Shown here in pieces: positions 38,666-49,877 of a DNA stretch of 64,000 bases. The translations under genes and the position numbers were made by a program. Position 1 is the stretch's first letter. Each line of letters opens with the position of its first letter. Below the pieces are notes generated by a model that was given only the letters and a program-made list of their open reading frames with translations, was not told the origin of the DNA and did no database searches. The stretch is from Aquirhabdus parva (GTDB lineage: Bacteria; Pseudomonadota; Gammaproteobacteria; Pseudomonadales; Moraxellaceae), in NCBI RefSeq assembly GCF_003351745.1, contig NZ_CP031222.1, positions 2,586,207 through 2,650,206 of the forward strand, read 5' to 3'.

Positions 38666-39937
38666 TTAGACTTTCGCCAATGCCTGTTCTAAATCGGCAA
38701 TGATGTCATCCACATGTTCCAGCCCAACCGAGATCCGCACCAGATCGACACTCACGCCAGCTTTCGCAAGTTCTTCAGGATTAAGCTGACGATGGGTCGT
38801 GGTTGCAGGGTGAGTCGCTAGACTTTTCGCATCGCCAATATTCACCAAGCGCGTGATCAACTGCAGAGCATCAATAAACTTAGTGCCTCCTTCCAGACCA
38901 TCTTTTACACCAAAAGACAGAATACCTGAGGCTTGCCCTCCTAAATATTTCTGCGCCAGATGATGCTCTGGGTGATCAGCTAGTCCTGCATATTTGACCC
39001 ATGTCACCTTGTCATGCTTTTGTAGATATTGCGCCACTTTCAACGCATTCTCACTGTGGCGGGCAATACGTAAAGGCAATGTCTCTAAACCTTGTAGAAT
39101 TTGAAAAGCGTTAAACGGGCTAATAGCAGCACCGGTATTACGCAGTGGTACCACGCGCGCACGGGCGATATATGCCGCTTCACCTAAGGCTTCAACATAG
39201 TTCACCCCGTGATAGCTGACGTCAGGGGTGTTTAGGCGCTTGAATCGCTCCGGATATTTGCCCCATGGAAACTTGCCACTGTCAATAATCACACCGCCTA
39301 TGCTGGTGCCATGACCACTGATATATTTGGTTAGGGAGTGCACGACGATATCCACACCATGATCAAAAGGACGTCCTAGGATGGGTGTGGATACCGTGCT
39401 ATCCGCAATCACGGGAATACCGTGCTCATGTGCAATAGCACTGATTGCTTCTAGATCAACAATGTTGCCGAGTGGATTACCAATGGTTTCAATAAATACC
39501 GCTTTAGTACGGGAGTCAATCAGCTTGGCGATTTCTTCTGGCTTTGAATAGTCAAAGAAGCGGACTTCGATGCCTTGCTGTGGGAAGGTGTGCGCAAATA
39601 AATTATAGGTTCCCCCGTAAAGAGCTGACACCGAAACAATGTTGTCCCCTGCCTCTGCAATGGTTTGAATCGCATAAGTGATTGCGGCCATACCAGATGC
39701 CACCACCAGCGCACCAATACCGCCTTCCAGCGCTGCGAGACGCTGCTCAAGGACTGCGGTAGTCGGATTCATAATGCGGGTATAAATATTACCCTGTACT
39801 TTCAGATCAAAAAGATCGGCACCGTGCTGAGTGCTATCAAACGCATAAGACGTCGTTTGATAGATCGGTACTGCAACCGACTTCGTGGTGGGATCAGGGC
39901 TATAACCAGCATGGATGGCAAGTGTTTCAGGCTTCAT
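38666..39937 (-). CDS. metY: O-acetylhomoserine sulfhydrylase (aminocarboxypropyltransferase)
   Basis: PLP enzyme making homocysteine (or methionine) directly from O-acetylhomoserine and sulfide (or methanethiol). 423 aa of the Cys/Met-metabolism family: ETLAIHAGYSPDPTT, PIYQTTSYAF, NIYTRIMNPTTAVLEQRLAA, and the PLP lysine in HSLTKYISGHG. Its length with the extra GKFPWGKYPE region separates it from cystathionine synthases. Divergent from cysK, so the two sulfide-using genes share a 297-bp control region with a large inverted repeat. Confidence 0.95.
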   Translation of the reverse strand: MKPETLAIHAGYSPDPTTKSVAVPIYQTTSYAFDSTQHGADLFDLKVQGNIYTRIMNPTTAVLEQRLAALEGGIGALVVASGMAAITYAIQTIAEAGDNIVSVSALYGGTYNLFAHTFPQQGIEVRFFDYSKPEEIAKLIDSRTKAVFIETIGNPLGNIVDLEAISAIAHEHGIPVIADSTVSTPILGRPFDHGVDIVVHSLTKYISGHGTSIGGVIIDSGKFPWGKYPERFKRLNTPDVSYHGVNYVEALGEAAYIARARVVPLRNTGAAISPFNAFQILQGLETLPLRIARHSENALKVAQYLQKHDKVTWVKYAGLADHPEHHLAQKYLGGQASGILSFGVKDGLEGGTKFIDALQLITRLVNIGDAKSLATHPATTTHRQLNPEELAKAGVSVDLVRISVGLEHVDDIIADLEQALAKV

Positions 39938-40020
39938 GATTATCCTTAGCGATTCTCTAAAAGCTCATCATGCCTAAATCAAAACCCTTTTCGGGCATTT
40001 GCCATTCTAAAAATTTAAGA

Positions 40021-40081
40021 TATGCTTTTTCAAAAAGGAGTAAATTATCTAGATTACTTATAATTTATCCTGCAAAGCATA
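40021..40081. repeat. Imperfect inverted repeat between metY and cysK
   Basis: Nested arms: TATGCTTT (40021-40028) with AAAGCATA (40074-40081), and TAAATTA (40041-40047) with TAATTTA (40061-40067), with AGGA/TCCT next to the inner arms. It sits in the divergent control region and could be a cruciform or a binding site for a sulfur regulator; no exact CysB or MetR consensus was recognised. Confidence 0.5.
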
Positions 40082-40234
40082 CTCCAAATACACATTAAAC
40101 AAATTTTATTGTTTAAAACCATATGTTTAATTATTTTTCATTTACACAAACTGTTATTGATCATGCCTGTATTTCGGTGCACCATAGACCTATATCAACT
40201 TTTCACTTCCATCACCACCTTAAAAGATAGAATT

Positions 40235-41242
40235 ATGACTATAGCAGCCCAAGCTCCTGAATCCGTAACGAAAAATTCTGGCATTGCCGTCTACAACTCC
40301 AATGCCGAATCGATCGGTAACACCCCGCTGATCCGTCTAAATAAACTGGCACCAGCCGGTGTGACCCTACTCGCCAAGATCGAAAGCCGCAACCCTGCTG
40401 GTTCAGTTAAATGCCGAATCGGTGCCAATCTGATCACCGATGCCGAAGCACGAGGCGTCCTCAAAAAAGGCGTGACTATTGTCGAACCTACCAGTGGCAA
40501 CACTGGTATTGCCCTTGCCTTTGTCGCTGCGGCAAAAGGCTATGAAATTATCCTGACTATGCCAGCCAGCATGAGTCTGGAGCGCCGTAAAGTGCTCAAA
40601 GCATTGGGCGCAAAACTCGTTCTAACCGATGCCGCACTTGGCATCAAAGGCTCTGTGGATGAAGCGCAGCGCATCAAAGACCGCGATCCTGAAAAATACT
40701 TCCTGCCCCAGCAGTTTGAAAACCCAGCTAACCCAGAAATCCACGTTAAAACTACCGGACCTGAGATTTGGGAAGCAACCGGCGGTAAAGTGGATGCTTT
40801 GGTTGCAGGTGTAGGTACGGGTGGAACCATCAGCGGCATATCGCGTTACTTCGAACAAGTAAAAGGTCAGGCATTGCATAGTGTTGCTGTCGAGCCTACT
40901 GAATCCCCCCTCATTACACAAACACGTAACGGCGAGCCGCTAAAACCAGCACCACATAAAATCCAAGGGATCGGTCCAAACTTCCTGCCCAAGAACCTCG
41001 ATCTGTCGATCGTCGATGAAGTACAAACCGTCAGCAGCGATGAAGCGATTGCATGGTCTCGCCGCTTAGCCAGTGAGGAAGGAATCCTGAGCGGCATATC
41101 CGCAGGTGCTGCGGTTGCAGCAGCAGTTAAAGTCGCTGAGCGCTCAGAGTGGCAAGGCAAAACCATTGTGGTGATTCTGCCGGACTCTGGTGAACGCTAT
41201 CTGTCATCTGTTCTGTTTGCAGGACTGTTTGACGAAGAGTAA
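40235..41242 (+). CDS. cysK: Cysteine synthase A (O-acetylserine sulfhydrylase)
   Basis: PLP enzyme forming cysteine from O-acetylserine and sulfide. 335 aa from ATG 40235, with [10 protein letters not shown], the PLP lysine in [11 protein letters not shown], the substrate loop EPTSGNTGI, the phosphate-binding [10 protein letters not shown] and the C-terminal [11 protein letters not shown] longer reading upstream is hydrophobic and lacks a ribosome site. CysK-type rather than CysM because of length and the SVKCRIG segment. Followed by a strong terminator. Confidence 0.95.
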   Translation: MTIAAQAPESVTKNSGIAVYNSNAESIGNTPLIRLNKLAPAGVTLLAKIESRNPAGSVKCRIGANLITDAEARGVLKKGVTIVEPTSGNTGIALAFVAAAKGYEIILTMPASMSLERRKVLKALGAKLVLTDAALGIKGSVDEAQRIKDRDPEKYFLPQQFENPANPEIHVKTTGPEIWEATGGKVDALVAGVGTGGTISGISRYFEQVKGQALHSVAVEPTESPLITQTRNGEPLKPAPHKIQGIGPNFLPKNLDLSIVDEVQTVSSDEAIAWSRRLASEEGILSGISAGAAVAAAVKVAERSEWQGKTIVVILPDSGERYLSSVLFAGLFDEE

Positions 41243-41268
41243 GAACCCAAACTGGTGATACCCACGCA

Positions 41269-41300
41269 ATAAAAAATCCCCAGTAAAGGGGATTTTTTAT
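41269..41300. terminator. Bidirectional terminator between cysK and the hxlR-type gene
   Basis: AAAAAATCCCC (41271-41281), loop AGTAAA, GGGGATTTTTT (41288-41298) with A- and T-tracts on both sides. Serves convergent genes. Confidence 0.92.
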
Positions 41301-41313
41301 TGGTCATATGTTC

Positions 41314-41694
41314 TTACCTGATATTCTCCGCCGCCCACACATCAAGCGGCCGCAAAACCTCGCTTAATGACATCCCTAAAGGACTCAAGCGATAGTCCAC
41401 ATGGGGTGGCACAGTCTGATAATCCGTCCGAATTACCCATCCGTGTTGAATCATTTCTTTCAATGTTTGCGTCAGCATTTTCTGTGAAATGATTTCGATT
41501 TTGCGCAGCAACTCATTGTTACGCATCGTGCCGGAATCCAATGCCCAGATGATATACAGAATCCATTTATTGGAAATCACCTCTATCAGTTGCCGTGATG
41601 GGCAGGCTTGGATGAACTGCTCTGCCACTGAGAGCGGTATCGTTGAATCCATGTTGCTTTCAGGCAGATGTGCGCTTTTTGTAAAAGTGTTCAT
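41314..41694 (-). CDS. HxlR-family transcriptional regulator
   Basis: 126 aa winged-helix regulator. The HxlR core is seen as ACPSRQLIEVISNKWILYII, the recognition helix region IISQKMLTQTLKEMIQHGWV and the wing VPPHVDYRLSPLGMSL, ending LRPLDVWAAE. The redox cysteine of the CPV/CPS position is present (CPSR). ATG at 41694 has a GAG site. Divergent from the SMR efflux gene 78 bp away, which is its likely target. Confidence 0.9.
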   Translation of the reverse strand: MNTFTKSAHLPESNMDSTIPLSVAEQFIQACPSRQLIEVISNKWILYIIWALDSGTMRNNELLRKIEIISQKMLTQTLKEMIQHGWVIRTDYQTVPPHVDYRLSPLGMSLSEVLRPLDVWAAENIR

Positions 41695-41710
41695 GGTTAC
41701 TCAAAAGTGC

Positions 41711-41729
41711 GTACTGGTCTACAAGTGAC
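41711..41729. promoter_or_regulatory. Candidate HxlR operator
   Basis: GTACTGGTCTACAAGTGAC is an imperfect dyad (GTACT ... AGTGAC) in the 78-bp gap between the divergent regulator and SMR pump genes. Position fits a shared operator; the symmetry is only partial. Confidence 0.35.
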
Positions 41730-41772
41730 CATAGCGCTAAGCTGTCTGAAAATCAATGTGGGTATACGTGTT

Positions 41773-42093
41773 ATGGCATGGCTTTTTATCGCAGCAGCAG
41801 GAATGGTAGAAATAGCCTTTGTGCTCCTGCTCAAATACTCCGATGGGCTCACCAAGCTCATCCCGAGCGTACTATGCTTCATTGCAACCTTTGCCAGTAT
41901 CGTCTTGCTTGCTCAAGGCACAAAGCATATCCCTATTGGAACTGCATATGCCGTCTGGGCGGGATTAGGCTCTGTGGGCGTAACAGCTGTAGGCATTGTA
42001 TTCTTGCAAGAAAGCCCCTCGCCGATCCGCCTCATGTGCATTGCTTTGATCATGACGGGGATTATGGGTTTGAAACTCAGTGACGTGCATTGA
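41773..42093 (+). CDS. Small multidrug resistance (SMR) efflux protein, SugE/Gdx-like
   Basis: 106 aa with four membrane segments. The membrane-embedded glutamate is in AAAGMVEIAFVLLLKYSDG, followed by the family's GTAYAVWAGLGSVG. The final helix has RLMCIALIMTGIMGLKL. Exports guanidinium or quaternary ammonium compounds against protons. ATG at 41773 matches the family start (MAWLFI). Divergent from an HxlR regulator. Confidence 0.88.
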   Translation: MAWLFIAAAGMVEIAFVLLLKYSDGLTKLIPSVLCFIATFASIVLLAQGTKHIPIGTAYAVWAGLGSVGVTAVGIVFLQESPSPIRLMCIALIMTGIMGLKLSDVH

Positions 42094-42182
42094 CCTTTAA
42101 GCAGAGATGAAAGGCTGGGGTTATAAGAAAGATCTTTTGCCTATATAATGGACGAGAACCTCTACTTATAGCGCGATGATCT

Positions 42183-42599
42183 ATGGACGGAAAAATCTGG
42201 CTGTATTGTCTACTTTGTATATCTTCTACAACGGTTTATGCAGAATTAGGCACTCCGATGCCTCAGCAGATGCTGAATAATGTCAGTAATGTAGATCTGG
42301 CTCCCTTACTACAGCATGCCCCGCTGCACGATATTCACTTTCGTCGAAATGGGTTTGATCGTGACTGCTGTCAGGAGTCTCAGCAAGATTTGTCTCAAGC
42401 TCAAAACCGCTTCCACTTCGAGACCCAAAGTGTCTCAAAGTTTCCCCGACTCTTAAAATACGGGGCAACATTCATTGCGCGTTCAATCGCACTGAGCAAT
42501 GGTGTGACCGCACCTCAGGAATCATTTGGCATCGTACCCAAAAACCTTGATCGAGCTCCGATTATTGCACAGGAAGGAGTTTTCAATATTCGTAACTGA
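42183..42599 (+). CDS. Hypothetical secreted protein
   Basis: 138 aa with a probable signal peptide (MDGKIWLYCLLCISSTTVYA, cut before ELGTP). The mature part has a CC pair (RDCCQESQQDL) and a polar, low-hydrophobicity sequence. No family recognised. No nearby partner; the reading frame is open for its full length and the signal sequence supports it, but it could be a degraded gene. Confidence 0.55.
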   Translation: MDGKIWLYCLLCISSTTVYAELGTPMPQQMLNNVSNVDLAPLLQHAPLHDIHFRRNGFDRDCCQESQQDLSQAQNRFHFETQSVSKFPRLLKYGATFIARSIALSNGVTAPQESFGIVPKNLDRAPIIAQEGVFNIRN

Positions 42600-42662
42600 T
42601 TACAGAAAATTTTATGTTTCTCATGGCATACTTAAGATATACAAATCACTGAATCTCATAAC

Positions 42663-43061
42663 ATGCACGCGCTCTCTTATGCCATCTATGCCATGATCGC
42701 CGCCAGCGTTCTGCCTTTTATCACGGCGGGACTCTCCAAGCTACTTGGCAAATTTAAGCTCAACGACAATCATAATCCCCGTGAATTTCAAAAGAACCTA
42801 ACCGGCATCGCTGCGCGCGCCCAAGCCGCTCAAATGAACGGTTATGAAACCCTGCCTGTGTTTTTGGCTGCGGTGTTGATGGCGGAATATATGGTGATCA
42901 ATCAACATGTGATAAATCAGCTGGCTTGGACCTACGTCTTACTGCGCATCTTTTACATCGTCACTTATCTTGCCGACTTGGCGACATTGCGCTCTATTAT
43001 TTGGCTTTTGGGCTTTGCTTGTCCGCTACTGCTGCTCTACATGTCTGCAACTGCTGGTTAA
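42663..43061 (+). CDS. MAPEG-family membrane protein
   Basis: 132 aa integral membrane protein with four helices. The MAPEG core is seen as NPREFQKNLTGIAARAQAAQ followed by NGYETLPVFLAAVLMAE and the LRIFYIVTYLADLATLRSII helix. Bacterial members are of uncertain function, some with glutathione-dependent activities. ATG at 42663; the ribosome site is poor. Confidence 0.88.
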   Translation: MHALSYAIYAMIAASVLPFITAGLSKLLGKFKLNDNHNPREFQKNLTGIAARAQAAQMNGYETLPVFLAAVLMAEYMVINQHVINQLAWTYVLLRIFYIVTYLADLATLRSIIWLLGFACPLLLLYMSATAG

Positions 43062-43202
43062 TTCACCCCCTCAGCACATGCGTTAAATCGGATTTTCAAA
43101 AAATTTAACGCATTGCTAACATGCAAACTCAAACATCGGCGTGATTTGTCGCTATAATACGTAGCGCAAAATTTCCTATTCTAGACTTAATGAGTGTATG
43201 CG

Positions 43203-43733
43203 ATGAGCTATAACAACATTCCAGCTGGCAAAGATGTTCCACATGACATCTACGTCGTAATCGAAATCCCAGCAAACAACGACCCAATCAAATACGAAAT
43301 CGACAAAGATTCTGATGCACTTTTCGTTGACCGCTTCATGGGTACACCAATGTTCTACCCAGCGAACTATGGTTATATTCCAAACACCCTGTCAGAAGAT
43401 GGTGACCCACTAGATGTGTTAGTTGTTACCCCGTATCCAGTGGTTGCTGGTTCAGTAATCCGTGCACGTGTTGTTGGTAAACTCGACATGGAAGATGATG
43501 GTGGTATCGATGCGAAACTGATTGCAGTTCCACACGACAAACTGACCCCACTCTACAAGCATGTACAAGAATACACTGACTTGCCAGAACTACTGATCAA
43601 GCAAATCGAACATTTCTTCACACGCTACAAAGATCTTGAGCCAGGCAAGTGGGTTAAAATCCAAGGCTGGCAAGGTGCTGAAGTTGCACGTCAAGAAATT
43701 CTCAAATCAATCGAAGCTGCTAAAAACAAGTAA
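43203..43733 (+). CDS. ppa: Inorganic pyrophosphatase (family I)
   Basis: Hydrolyses pyrophosphate in the cytosol. 176 aa from ATG 43203 ([13 protein letters not shown]). Catalytic motifs: [28 protein letters not shown] and the metal-binding [10 protein letters not shown], then [12 protein letters not shown] and the [12 protein letters not shown] end. A GTG 9 nt upstream is an alternative start. A strong terminator follows. Confidence 0.97.
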   Translation: MSYNNIPAGKDVPHDIYVVIEIPANNDPIKYEIDKDSDALFVDRFMGTPMFYPANYGYIPNTLSEDGDPLDVLVVTPYPVVAGSVIRARVVGKLDMEDDGGIDAKLIAVPHDKLTPLYKHVQEYTDLPELLIKQIEHFFTRYKDLEPGKWVKIQGWQGAEVARQEILKSIEAAKNK

Positions 43734-43751
43734 GCACTGACGGTTTGACAT

Positions 43752-43783
43752 AAAAAATGCCCCTGTCTTGGGGCATTTTTTTA
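43752..43783 (+). terminator. Intrinsic terminator of ppa
   Basis: AAAAAATGCCCC (43752-43763), loop TGTCTT, GGGGCATTTTTT (43770-43781) and further T. Perfect 12-bp stem. Confidence 0.94.
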
Positions 43784-43830
43784 TCTTTTTTCTCTGCACA
43801 ATTGCATATTTTTCTATTCAGGAGTCATTG

Positions 43831-44181
43831 ATGAGCATTATCCGTAAACATGTCGGGCGTCGCATGAGTGAAATCGTGATTCATGGCGATACGGTTTATC
43901 TTGCTGGACAAGTTGGTGAAACTGGCAAAACCGTAGAAGAACAAACCGCTGAAGCACTTGCTCTAGTGGATAAACTCCTCATAGAAGCAGGTTCTTCACG
44001 CCAGCACATTTTGCAAGTAATTATCTGGCTCAAGGACATCGCTGATTTTGACGGCATGAATCGCGTATATGATGCATGGGTTCCTGAAGGTCATACGCCA
44101 GCACGTGCAACCAGCGAAGCCAAACTTGCCGATCCTTCATTATTAGTTGAAGTCATTGTCACCGCGGCATTGGCAAAGTAA
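43831..44181 (+). CDS. RidA/YjgF-family protein
   Basis: 116 aa. The family deaminates reactive enamine/imine intermediates. Here VYLAGQVGETGKTVEEQTAEAL, IWLKDIADFDGMNRVYDAW and the signature region PEGHTPARATSEAKLADPSLLVEV are present. ATG 43831 has a GGAG site. The RidA arginine (PARAT) is kept, but overall it looks like a Rid1-3 type paralogue, so the exact substrate is open. Confidence 0.88.
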   Translation: MSIIRKHVGRRMSEIVIHGDTVYLAGQVGETGKTVEEQTAEALALVDKLLIEAGSSRQHILQVIIWLKDIADFDGMNRVYDAWVPEGHTPARATSEAKLADPSLLVEVIVTAALAK

Positions 44182-44201
44182 ATCTGAGCATGCCTTAAAG
44201 C

Positions 44202-44897
44202 TTAAGGCATCAATCGTTCAATGACCCACTTCTGGGTCGTAGATACTGCCTCGATATCATCGACTAGGCGATATTGCAGACGATCATGCAGACGGCTTTT
44301 TCGCCCCTGCCAGAACTCAAAGACTTCTGGCAGTATACGGTAACCACCCCAAAACTCAGGTTTTGGAACCACAGAGCCTTCAGGGTATTGCTGCAAGAGC
44401 GCTTGAAAGCGTTGTTCAAGAACTTCACGGGTGGTAATCACACCGCTTTGCGGCAGACTCGCACACGCGGCAACTTGGCTACCATGCGGACGGCTATGGA
44501 AGTATGCCGTTGATTCTGCTTCAGTTAACTTTTCAACTGAACCCGCTATTCGGATTTGCTGTTCAAGCTCATTCCAGAAGAGCAACACTTCTGCATAAGG
44601 GTTTTCTGCCAAGTCCTCGCCCTTATGACTATCATAGTTACTATAGAACACCGCACCATGCTCATCAAACTGGCGTAATAGTACCGTTCTTGCACTCGGG
44701 CGACCTGATTTACTTGCCGTCGCCAAAGTCATCGCATAAGGTTCTTTTTGATTGCTTTTGAGTGCACGATCAAACCAGTGTTTAAACTGCTTAAAAGGAT
44801 TGGGATCCACATCGGCACGATTCAATACGCCTTTCTCATACGACTGGCGCAAAGAAGCCAAATCACTTTGATGGGTTAACTCGGTTAAATCCGTCAT
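44202..44897 (-). CDS. pdxH: Pyridoxine/pyridoxamine 5'-phosphate oxidase
   Basis: FMN enzyme of PLP synthesis and salvage. 231 aa from ATG 44897 (MTDLTELTHQSD). Family features: DPNPFKQFKHWFDRA, AMTLATASKSGRPSARTVLL, YSNYDSHKGEDLAENP, the RPHGSQVAACAS loop, PEFWGGYRILPEVFEFWQG and the ending WVIERLMP. Follows glmM on the same strand with 39 bp between, a probable operon. Confidence 0.96.
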   Translation of the reverse strand: MTDLTELTHQSDLASLRQSYEKGVLNRADVDPNPFKQFKHWFDRALKSNQKEPYAMTLATASKSGRPSARTVLLRQFDEHGAVFYSNYDSHKGEDLAENPYAEVLLFWNELEQQIRIAGSVEKLTEAESTAYFHSRPHGSQVAACASLPQSGVITTREVLEQRFQALLQQYPEGSVVPKPEFWGGYRILPEVFEFWQGRKSRLHDRLQYRLVDDIEAVSTTQKWVIERLMP

Positions 44898-44936
44898 GCC
44901 TTTAGCACTCAATAAAAAACCTAAAAACGAAAACAA

Positions 44937-46259
44937 TCAGCTTAAACGTGTACGCACTAGATCCGCCAAATCATTAGCTAGCTTAGTCACTTGAACTTCG
45001 TTTTCGCCTTCAACCATGACTCGAATCATTGGCTCAGTGCCTGACTTACGAATCAGCAATCGACCACGACCTGCCAATGATGCCTCAGCCTTGGCAAAGG
45101 CCTCTTTTAATACGTCATCCGCAAACGGGTCACGCATTTCTGTCAAACGGACATTGACCAATACTTGAGGGAAGACTTTCAGCACTGAGGTGAGTTCAGC
45201 CAAAGATTTGCCCTGCTCAATCACCGCAGACAGCACTTGCAGTCCCGCGATCAACGCGTCTCCAGTCGTACTCTTGTCCAAACATAGGATATGACCTGAT
45301 GCCTCTCCACCCAATTGCCAGCCAGCCTCATCCAGTGCGGCCATGACATAACGGTCACCAACATTGGCACGTTTAAACGCAATATTCTGATCACGCAGCG
45401 CGAGCTCTAGCCCCATGTTACTCATCAATGTCCCCACCACACCGGGTGCAGGTTGACTCGGGCGGGTGGCCAGTACATACAAAATACTGTCTCCATCGAC
45501 GAGTTCACCGCGATGATCCACCATTACTATACGATCGCCGTCGCCATCGAGTGCAATCCCGATATCTGCACCATTCTCAACCACTGCTTTTTGCAATGCT
45601 TGCGGATGCGTTGAACCGCAACCGTCGTTGATATTCAAACCATTCGGCGCATTAAAGATCGGGATCACGGTAGCGCCCAGCTCACGCAGAACAGCTGGGG
45701 CAACGACATAACCTGCACCATTGGCACAATCGATTACGATCTTTACACCGCGCAGGCTTAAATTATAGGGAAAGGTAGACTTACAGAACTCAATATAACG
45801 TCCAGCAGCATCGGTAATACGGTTGGTTTTACCCAATTGATCCGGTGCCTCAATGGTGATCGGCAATGCGAGCTGAGCACTGATCTCGTTTTGTACGGCA
45901 TCATCCAGCTTCTTTCCTTCCCCAGAGAAAAACTTAATACCATTATCAAAATAGGGATTATGTGACGCTGAAATCACAATGCCTGCATCCGCATGAAATG
46001 CGCGGGTCAGATGGGCAATGGCTGGCGTAGGCAGCGGTCCCAGCAAACGCACATTCACGCCTGCCGCATTGAGGCCCGCTTGCAATGCAGCCTCAAGCAC
46101 ATAACCCGATAGCCGGGTATCTTTCCCCACCATCACCTGCGCTCGCCCTTGTGCCGCAAGCACTTTACCTGCTGCATAACCTAATTTTAGTGCAAACTCA
46201 GGCGTAATCGGATCATCACCAAATTTGCCACGGATCCCGTCAGTTCCAAAGTGACTCAT
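44937..46259 (-). CDS. glmM: Phosphoglucosamine mutase
   Basis: Converts glucosamine-6-phosphate to glucosamine-1-phosphate for peptidoglycan and LPS. 440 aa with the active-site phosphoserine in [17 protein letters not shown], the metal loop [12 protein letters not shown], the sugar loop GGEASGH and the phosphate loop [12 protein letters not shown]. Starts [19 protein letters not shown] with a good AGG site. First gene of the glmM-pdxH pair. Confidence 0.97.
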   Translation of the reverse strand: MSHFGTDGIRGKFGDDPITPEFALKLGYAAGKVLAAQGRAQVMVGKDTRLSGYVLEAALQAGLNAAGVNVRLLGPLPTPAIAHLTRAFHADAGIVISASHNPYFDNGIKFFSGEGKKLDDAVQNEISAQLALPITIEAPDQLGKTNRITDAAGRYIEFCKSTFPYNLSLRGVKIVIDCANGAGYVVAPAVLRELGATVIPIFNAPNGLNINDGCGSTHPQALQKAVVENGADIGIALDGDGDRIVMVDHRGELVDGDSILYVLATRPSQPAPGVVGTLMSNMGLELALRDQNIAFKRANVGDRYVMAALDEAGWQLGGEASGHILCLDKSTTGDALIAGLQVLSAVIEQGKSLAELTSVLKVFPQVLVNVRLTEMRDPFADDVLKEAFAKAEASLAGRGRLLIRKSGTEPMIRVMVEGENEVQVTKLANDLADLVRTRLS

Positions 46260-46406
46260 GCCTAATTTCCTGTTCTTTTATTAATGCGTTGATTGTGACA
46301 AATTATGTATCTCTGACGCAAATGAAAGCGCGACTGATGATGCAATAATCAACAGATATCACATCTTTCAAACAATTCCACTCGGATTTCACGCAAAATT
46401 CACCCG

Positions 46407-46424
46407 TTCTATCGTACGATAGAA
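46407..46424. promoter_or_regulatory. Perfect 18-bp palindrome upstream of the Nudix-like gene
   Basis: TTCTATCGTACGATAGAA reads identically on both strands. It lies between divergent glmM and the Nudix-like gene, 70 bp from the latter's start. A dimeric repressor site is a possibility; no regulator can be named. Confidence 0.5.
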
Positions 46425-46493
46425 ATCGATGATCAGGCACTGCGATCCCATTGCCGCAGGTAATATCTGAAAAGATTGATTTTGGAGTAAGCT

Positions 46494-47225
46494 TTGAAAA
46501 ATGCGACACCGCTCAAGACCATTCCCACCTGTAGTCCTATGGGCGTGCTCACGTTATCTGCAGAACATGAGGCAGAGGCGACTCAACTAAAAAACAATAT
46601 TTTATCCAGTGGCGGCTATGTTGAGCGTCAGGCGATTTGTACTGTCCAGATTCATCCAGATATGGCCTGTTTATCCTATGTCATTACTGACTATACCGCG
46701 ATTAAAACACTGCGCAAGTACGGCATGATTCTCGCTGCCATAGGCAGTGGCACCTTGCTCTGCTGCCCTGAACGCCAACAAGTGATCCTGCAGCGTCGCT
46801 CAAGTTTAGTTGATACCTACCCGCATAAGCTTGCGGCCTTTGGCGGGCACTTCTCACCAGATCGCGATAGTCTGGGATATGGCGCACTGATCGACACTTT
46901 GATCGCTGAACTTCAAGAAGAAGCAGGAATTAACTTACTCACTCTAAGTGCAAACTTTGTAAATGATCTACCGCCGTTTTATATGATCCATGAACCTGAT
47001 ACAGGCGCCATCCAATTTACCCCGCTTGCTTTTGCACTCACCCCAGATCAAGCTGATCGAGTCATCGGCAGTGAAGAAGGGGCGATTGAGGTTTTCCATC
47101 TGGTTAATGACATAGAGATACTCATGGATGGCAACCAGTGGTCGCAGATGGGATTTACTTGCTTTCAAACTTGGCGTGAGCAAGGATTTCCGGTGCAGAA
47201 GAATTGGAAAGGTCCTACTATTTAA
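46494..47225 (+). CDS. Nudix-like hydrolase
   Basis: 243 aa. A Nudix-type fold is suggested by KLAAFGGHFSPDRDS followed by LIAELQEEAGI, which keeps the EExG core of the Nudix box (REUxEExGU) but lacks its arginine and first glutamate, so it is a degenerate box. The N-terminal ~80 residues are unrecognised. Start is TTG at 46494, supported by a TGGAG site 7 nt upstream. Convergent with guaB across a terminator. Confidence 0.65.
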   Translation: MKNATPLKTIPTCSPMGVLTLSAEHEAEATQLKNNILSSGGYVERQAICTVQIHPDMACLSYVITDYTAIKTLRKYGMILAAIGSGTLLCCPERQQVILQRRSSLVDTYPHKLAAFGGHFSPDRDSLGYGALIDTLIAELQEEAGINLLTLSANFVNDLPPFYMIHEPDTGAIQFTPLAFALTPDQADRVIGSEEGAIEVFHLVNDIEILMDGNQWSQMGFTCFQTWREQGFPVQKNWKGPTI

Positions 47226-47229
47226 GCTC

Positions 47230-47265
47230 ATAAAAAAACCAGCACGAATGCTGGTTTTTCTTTAA
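47230..47265. terminator. Bidirectional terminator between the Nudix-like gene and guaB
   Basis: AAAACCAGCA and TGCTGGTTTT with loop CGAA, flanked by A- and T-tracts. Serves both convergent genes. Confidence 0.9.
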
Positions 47266-47276
47266 ACAACAAACCA

Positions 47277-49076
<1,800 letters not shown>

Positions 49077-49877
49077 ATGTTCACCCAATCCAGAAAAAAC
49101 TTGATTCTCTTGATCTGCCTGATTTTAATCGCAGCGATCTTAGGAGGCATGTTTGCCAGTTGGTTTATATTCAAACATGTCGATGCCAAACTGCTCATTC
49201 AAAACCAAAAGGCCACGGTTGAGCTCCCAGCCGTTTTTCCTGCCCGAGCTAAAATTCTCAATAACCTCGATATCATGCTACAAGGCAAGATCGAGACAGT
49301 CGCCCCTGTCAATCAAACAATCACCGTACCGATCGACGATACCTTAAATATTCTGGCGACTTTCGACAGTAAGATGCCGATTAAGATGAATATCCCGATC
49401 AAAGATACGATTCCACTAGATCAAGTGATCCACGTCGACTCCCAAGTCCAAGTGAAAGTGCTGGGCCGCTATATCACGCTACCACTGCGTGGGGATATTC
49501 CTATCAAGACTGCCATTCCAATTGAATTGAATGTGCCAGTTGATCAGGATATCGACTTAAAATTTACCACACCATTGAAAGCCAAACTCAAGCAAAGTCT
49601 AAACGTGCCGCTGAAAGCCGACATCCATACCACCATCCCAGTCAGCGGCATGATGTCGGTACCAGTCAAGTCCGATCTGGAAACAACAATTCATATCGAT
49701 CAACCATTGGATATGATGATTAAGCGAACCGAGCTAAATATCCCACTACGCACGATTAAGCTACATACCCAAGATTCGACATTACCTGCCCCCAAGACTC
49801 AGGCACAGCTTGAAGACTTGCTCATAGCCTCACCAAGCGCGACAAGTAACAAACCTACTCATCAGGCTAAACCCTAA
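49077..49877 (+). CDS. Membrane-anchored beta-repeat protein, first of a tandem pair
   Basis: 266 aa with one N-terminal membrane segment (about residues 8-30, LILLICLILIAAILGGMFAS) and a periplasmic part built of short repeats of the type I-P-[IV]-x(4-8)-[IV]-x-[VL]. Examples are MPIKMNIPIKDTIPLD, IPIKTAIPIELNVPVD and LNVPLKADIHTTIPV. The pattern predicts many short beta strands. A Pro-rich tail ends it. A TTG 6 nt upstream is an alternative start. The next gene begins directly at its stop and encodes the same architecture. I do not recognise the family. Confidence 0.75.
   Translation: MFTQSRKNLILLICLILIAAILGGMFASWFIFKHVDAKLLIQNQKATVELPAVFPARAKILNNLDIMLQGKIETVAPVNQTITVPIDDTLNILATFDSKMPIKMNIPIKDTIPLDQVIHVDSQVQVKVLGRYITLPLRGDIPIKTAIPIELNVPVDQDIDLKFTTPLKAKLKQSLNVPLKADIHTTIPVSGMMSVPVKSDLETTIHIDQPLDMMIKRTELNIPLRTIKLHTQDSTLPAPKTQAQLEDLLIASPSATSNKPTHQAKP

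Noticed and set aside
40109-40234. Longer N-terminus of CysK
   Set aside because: Hydrophobic, unlike CysK, no ribosome site; family start matches ATG 40235.
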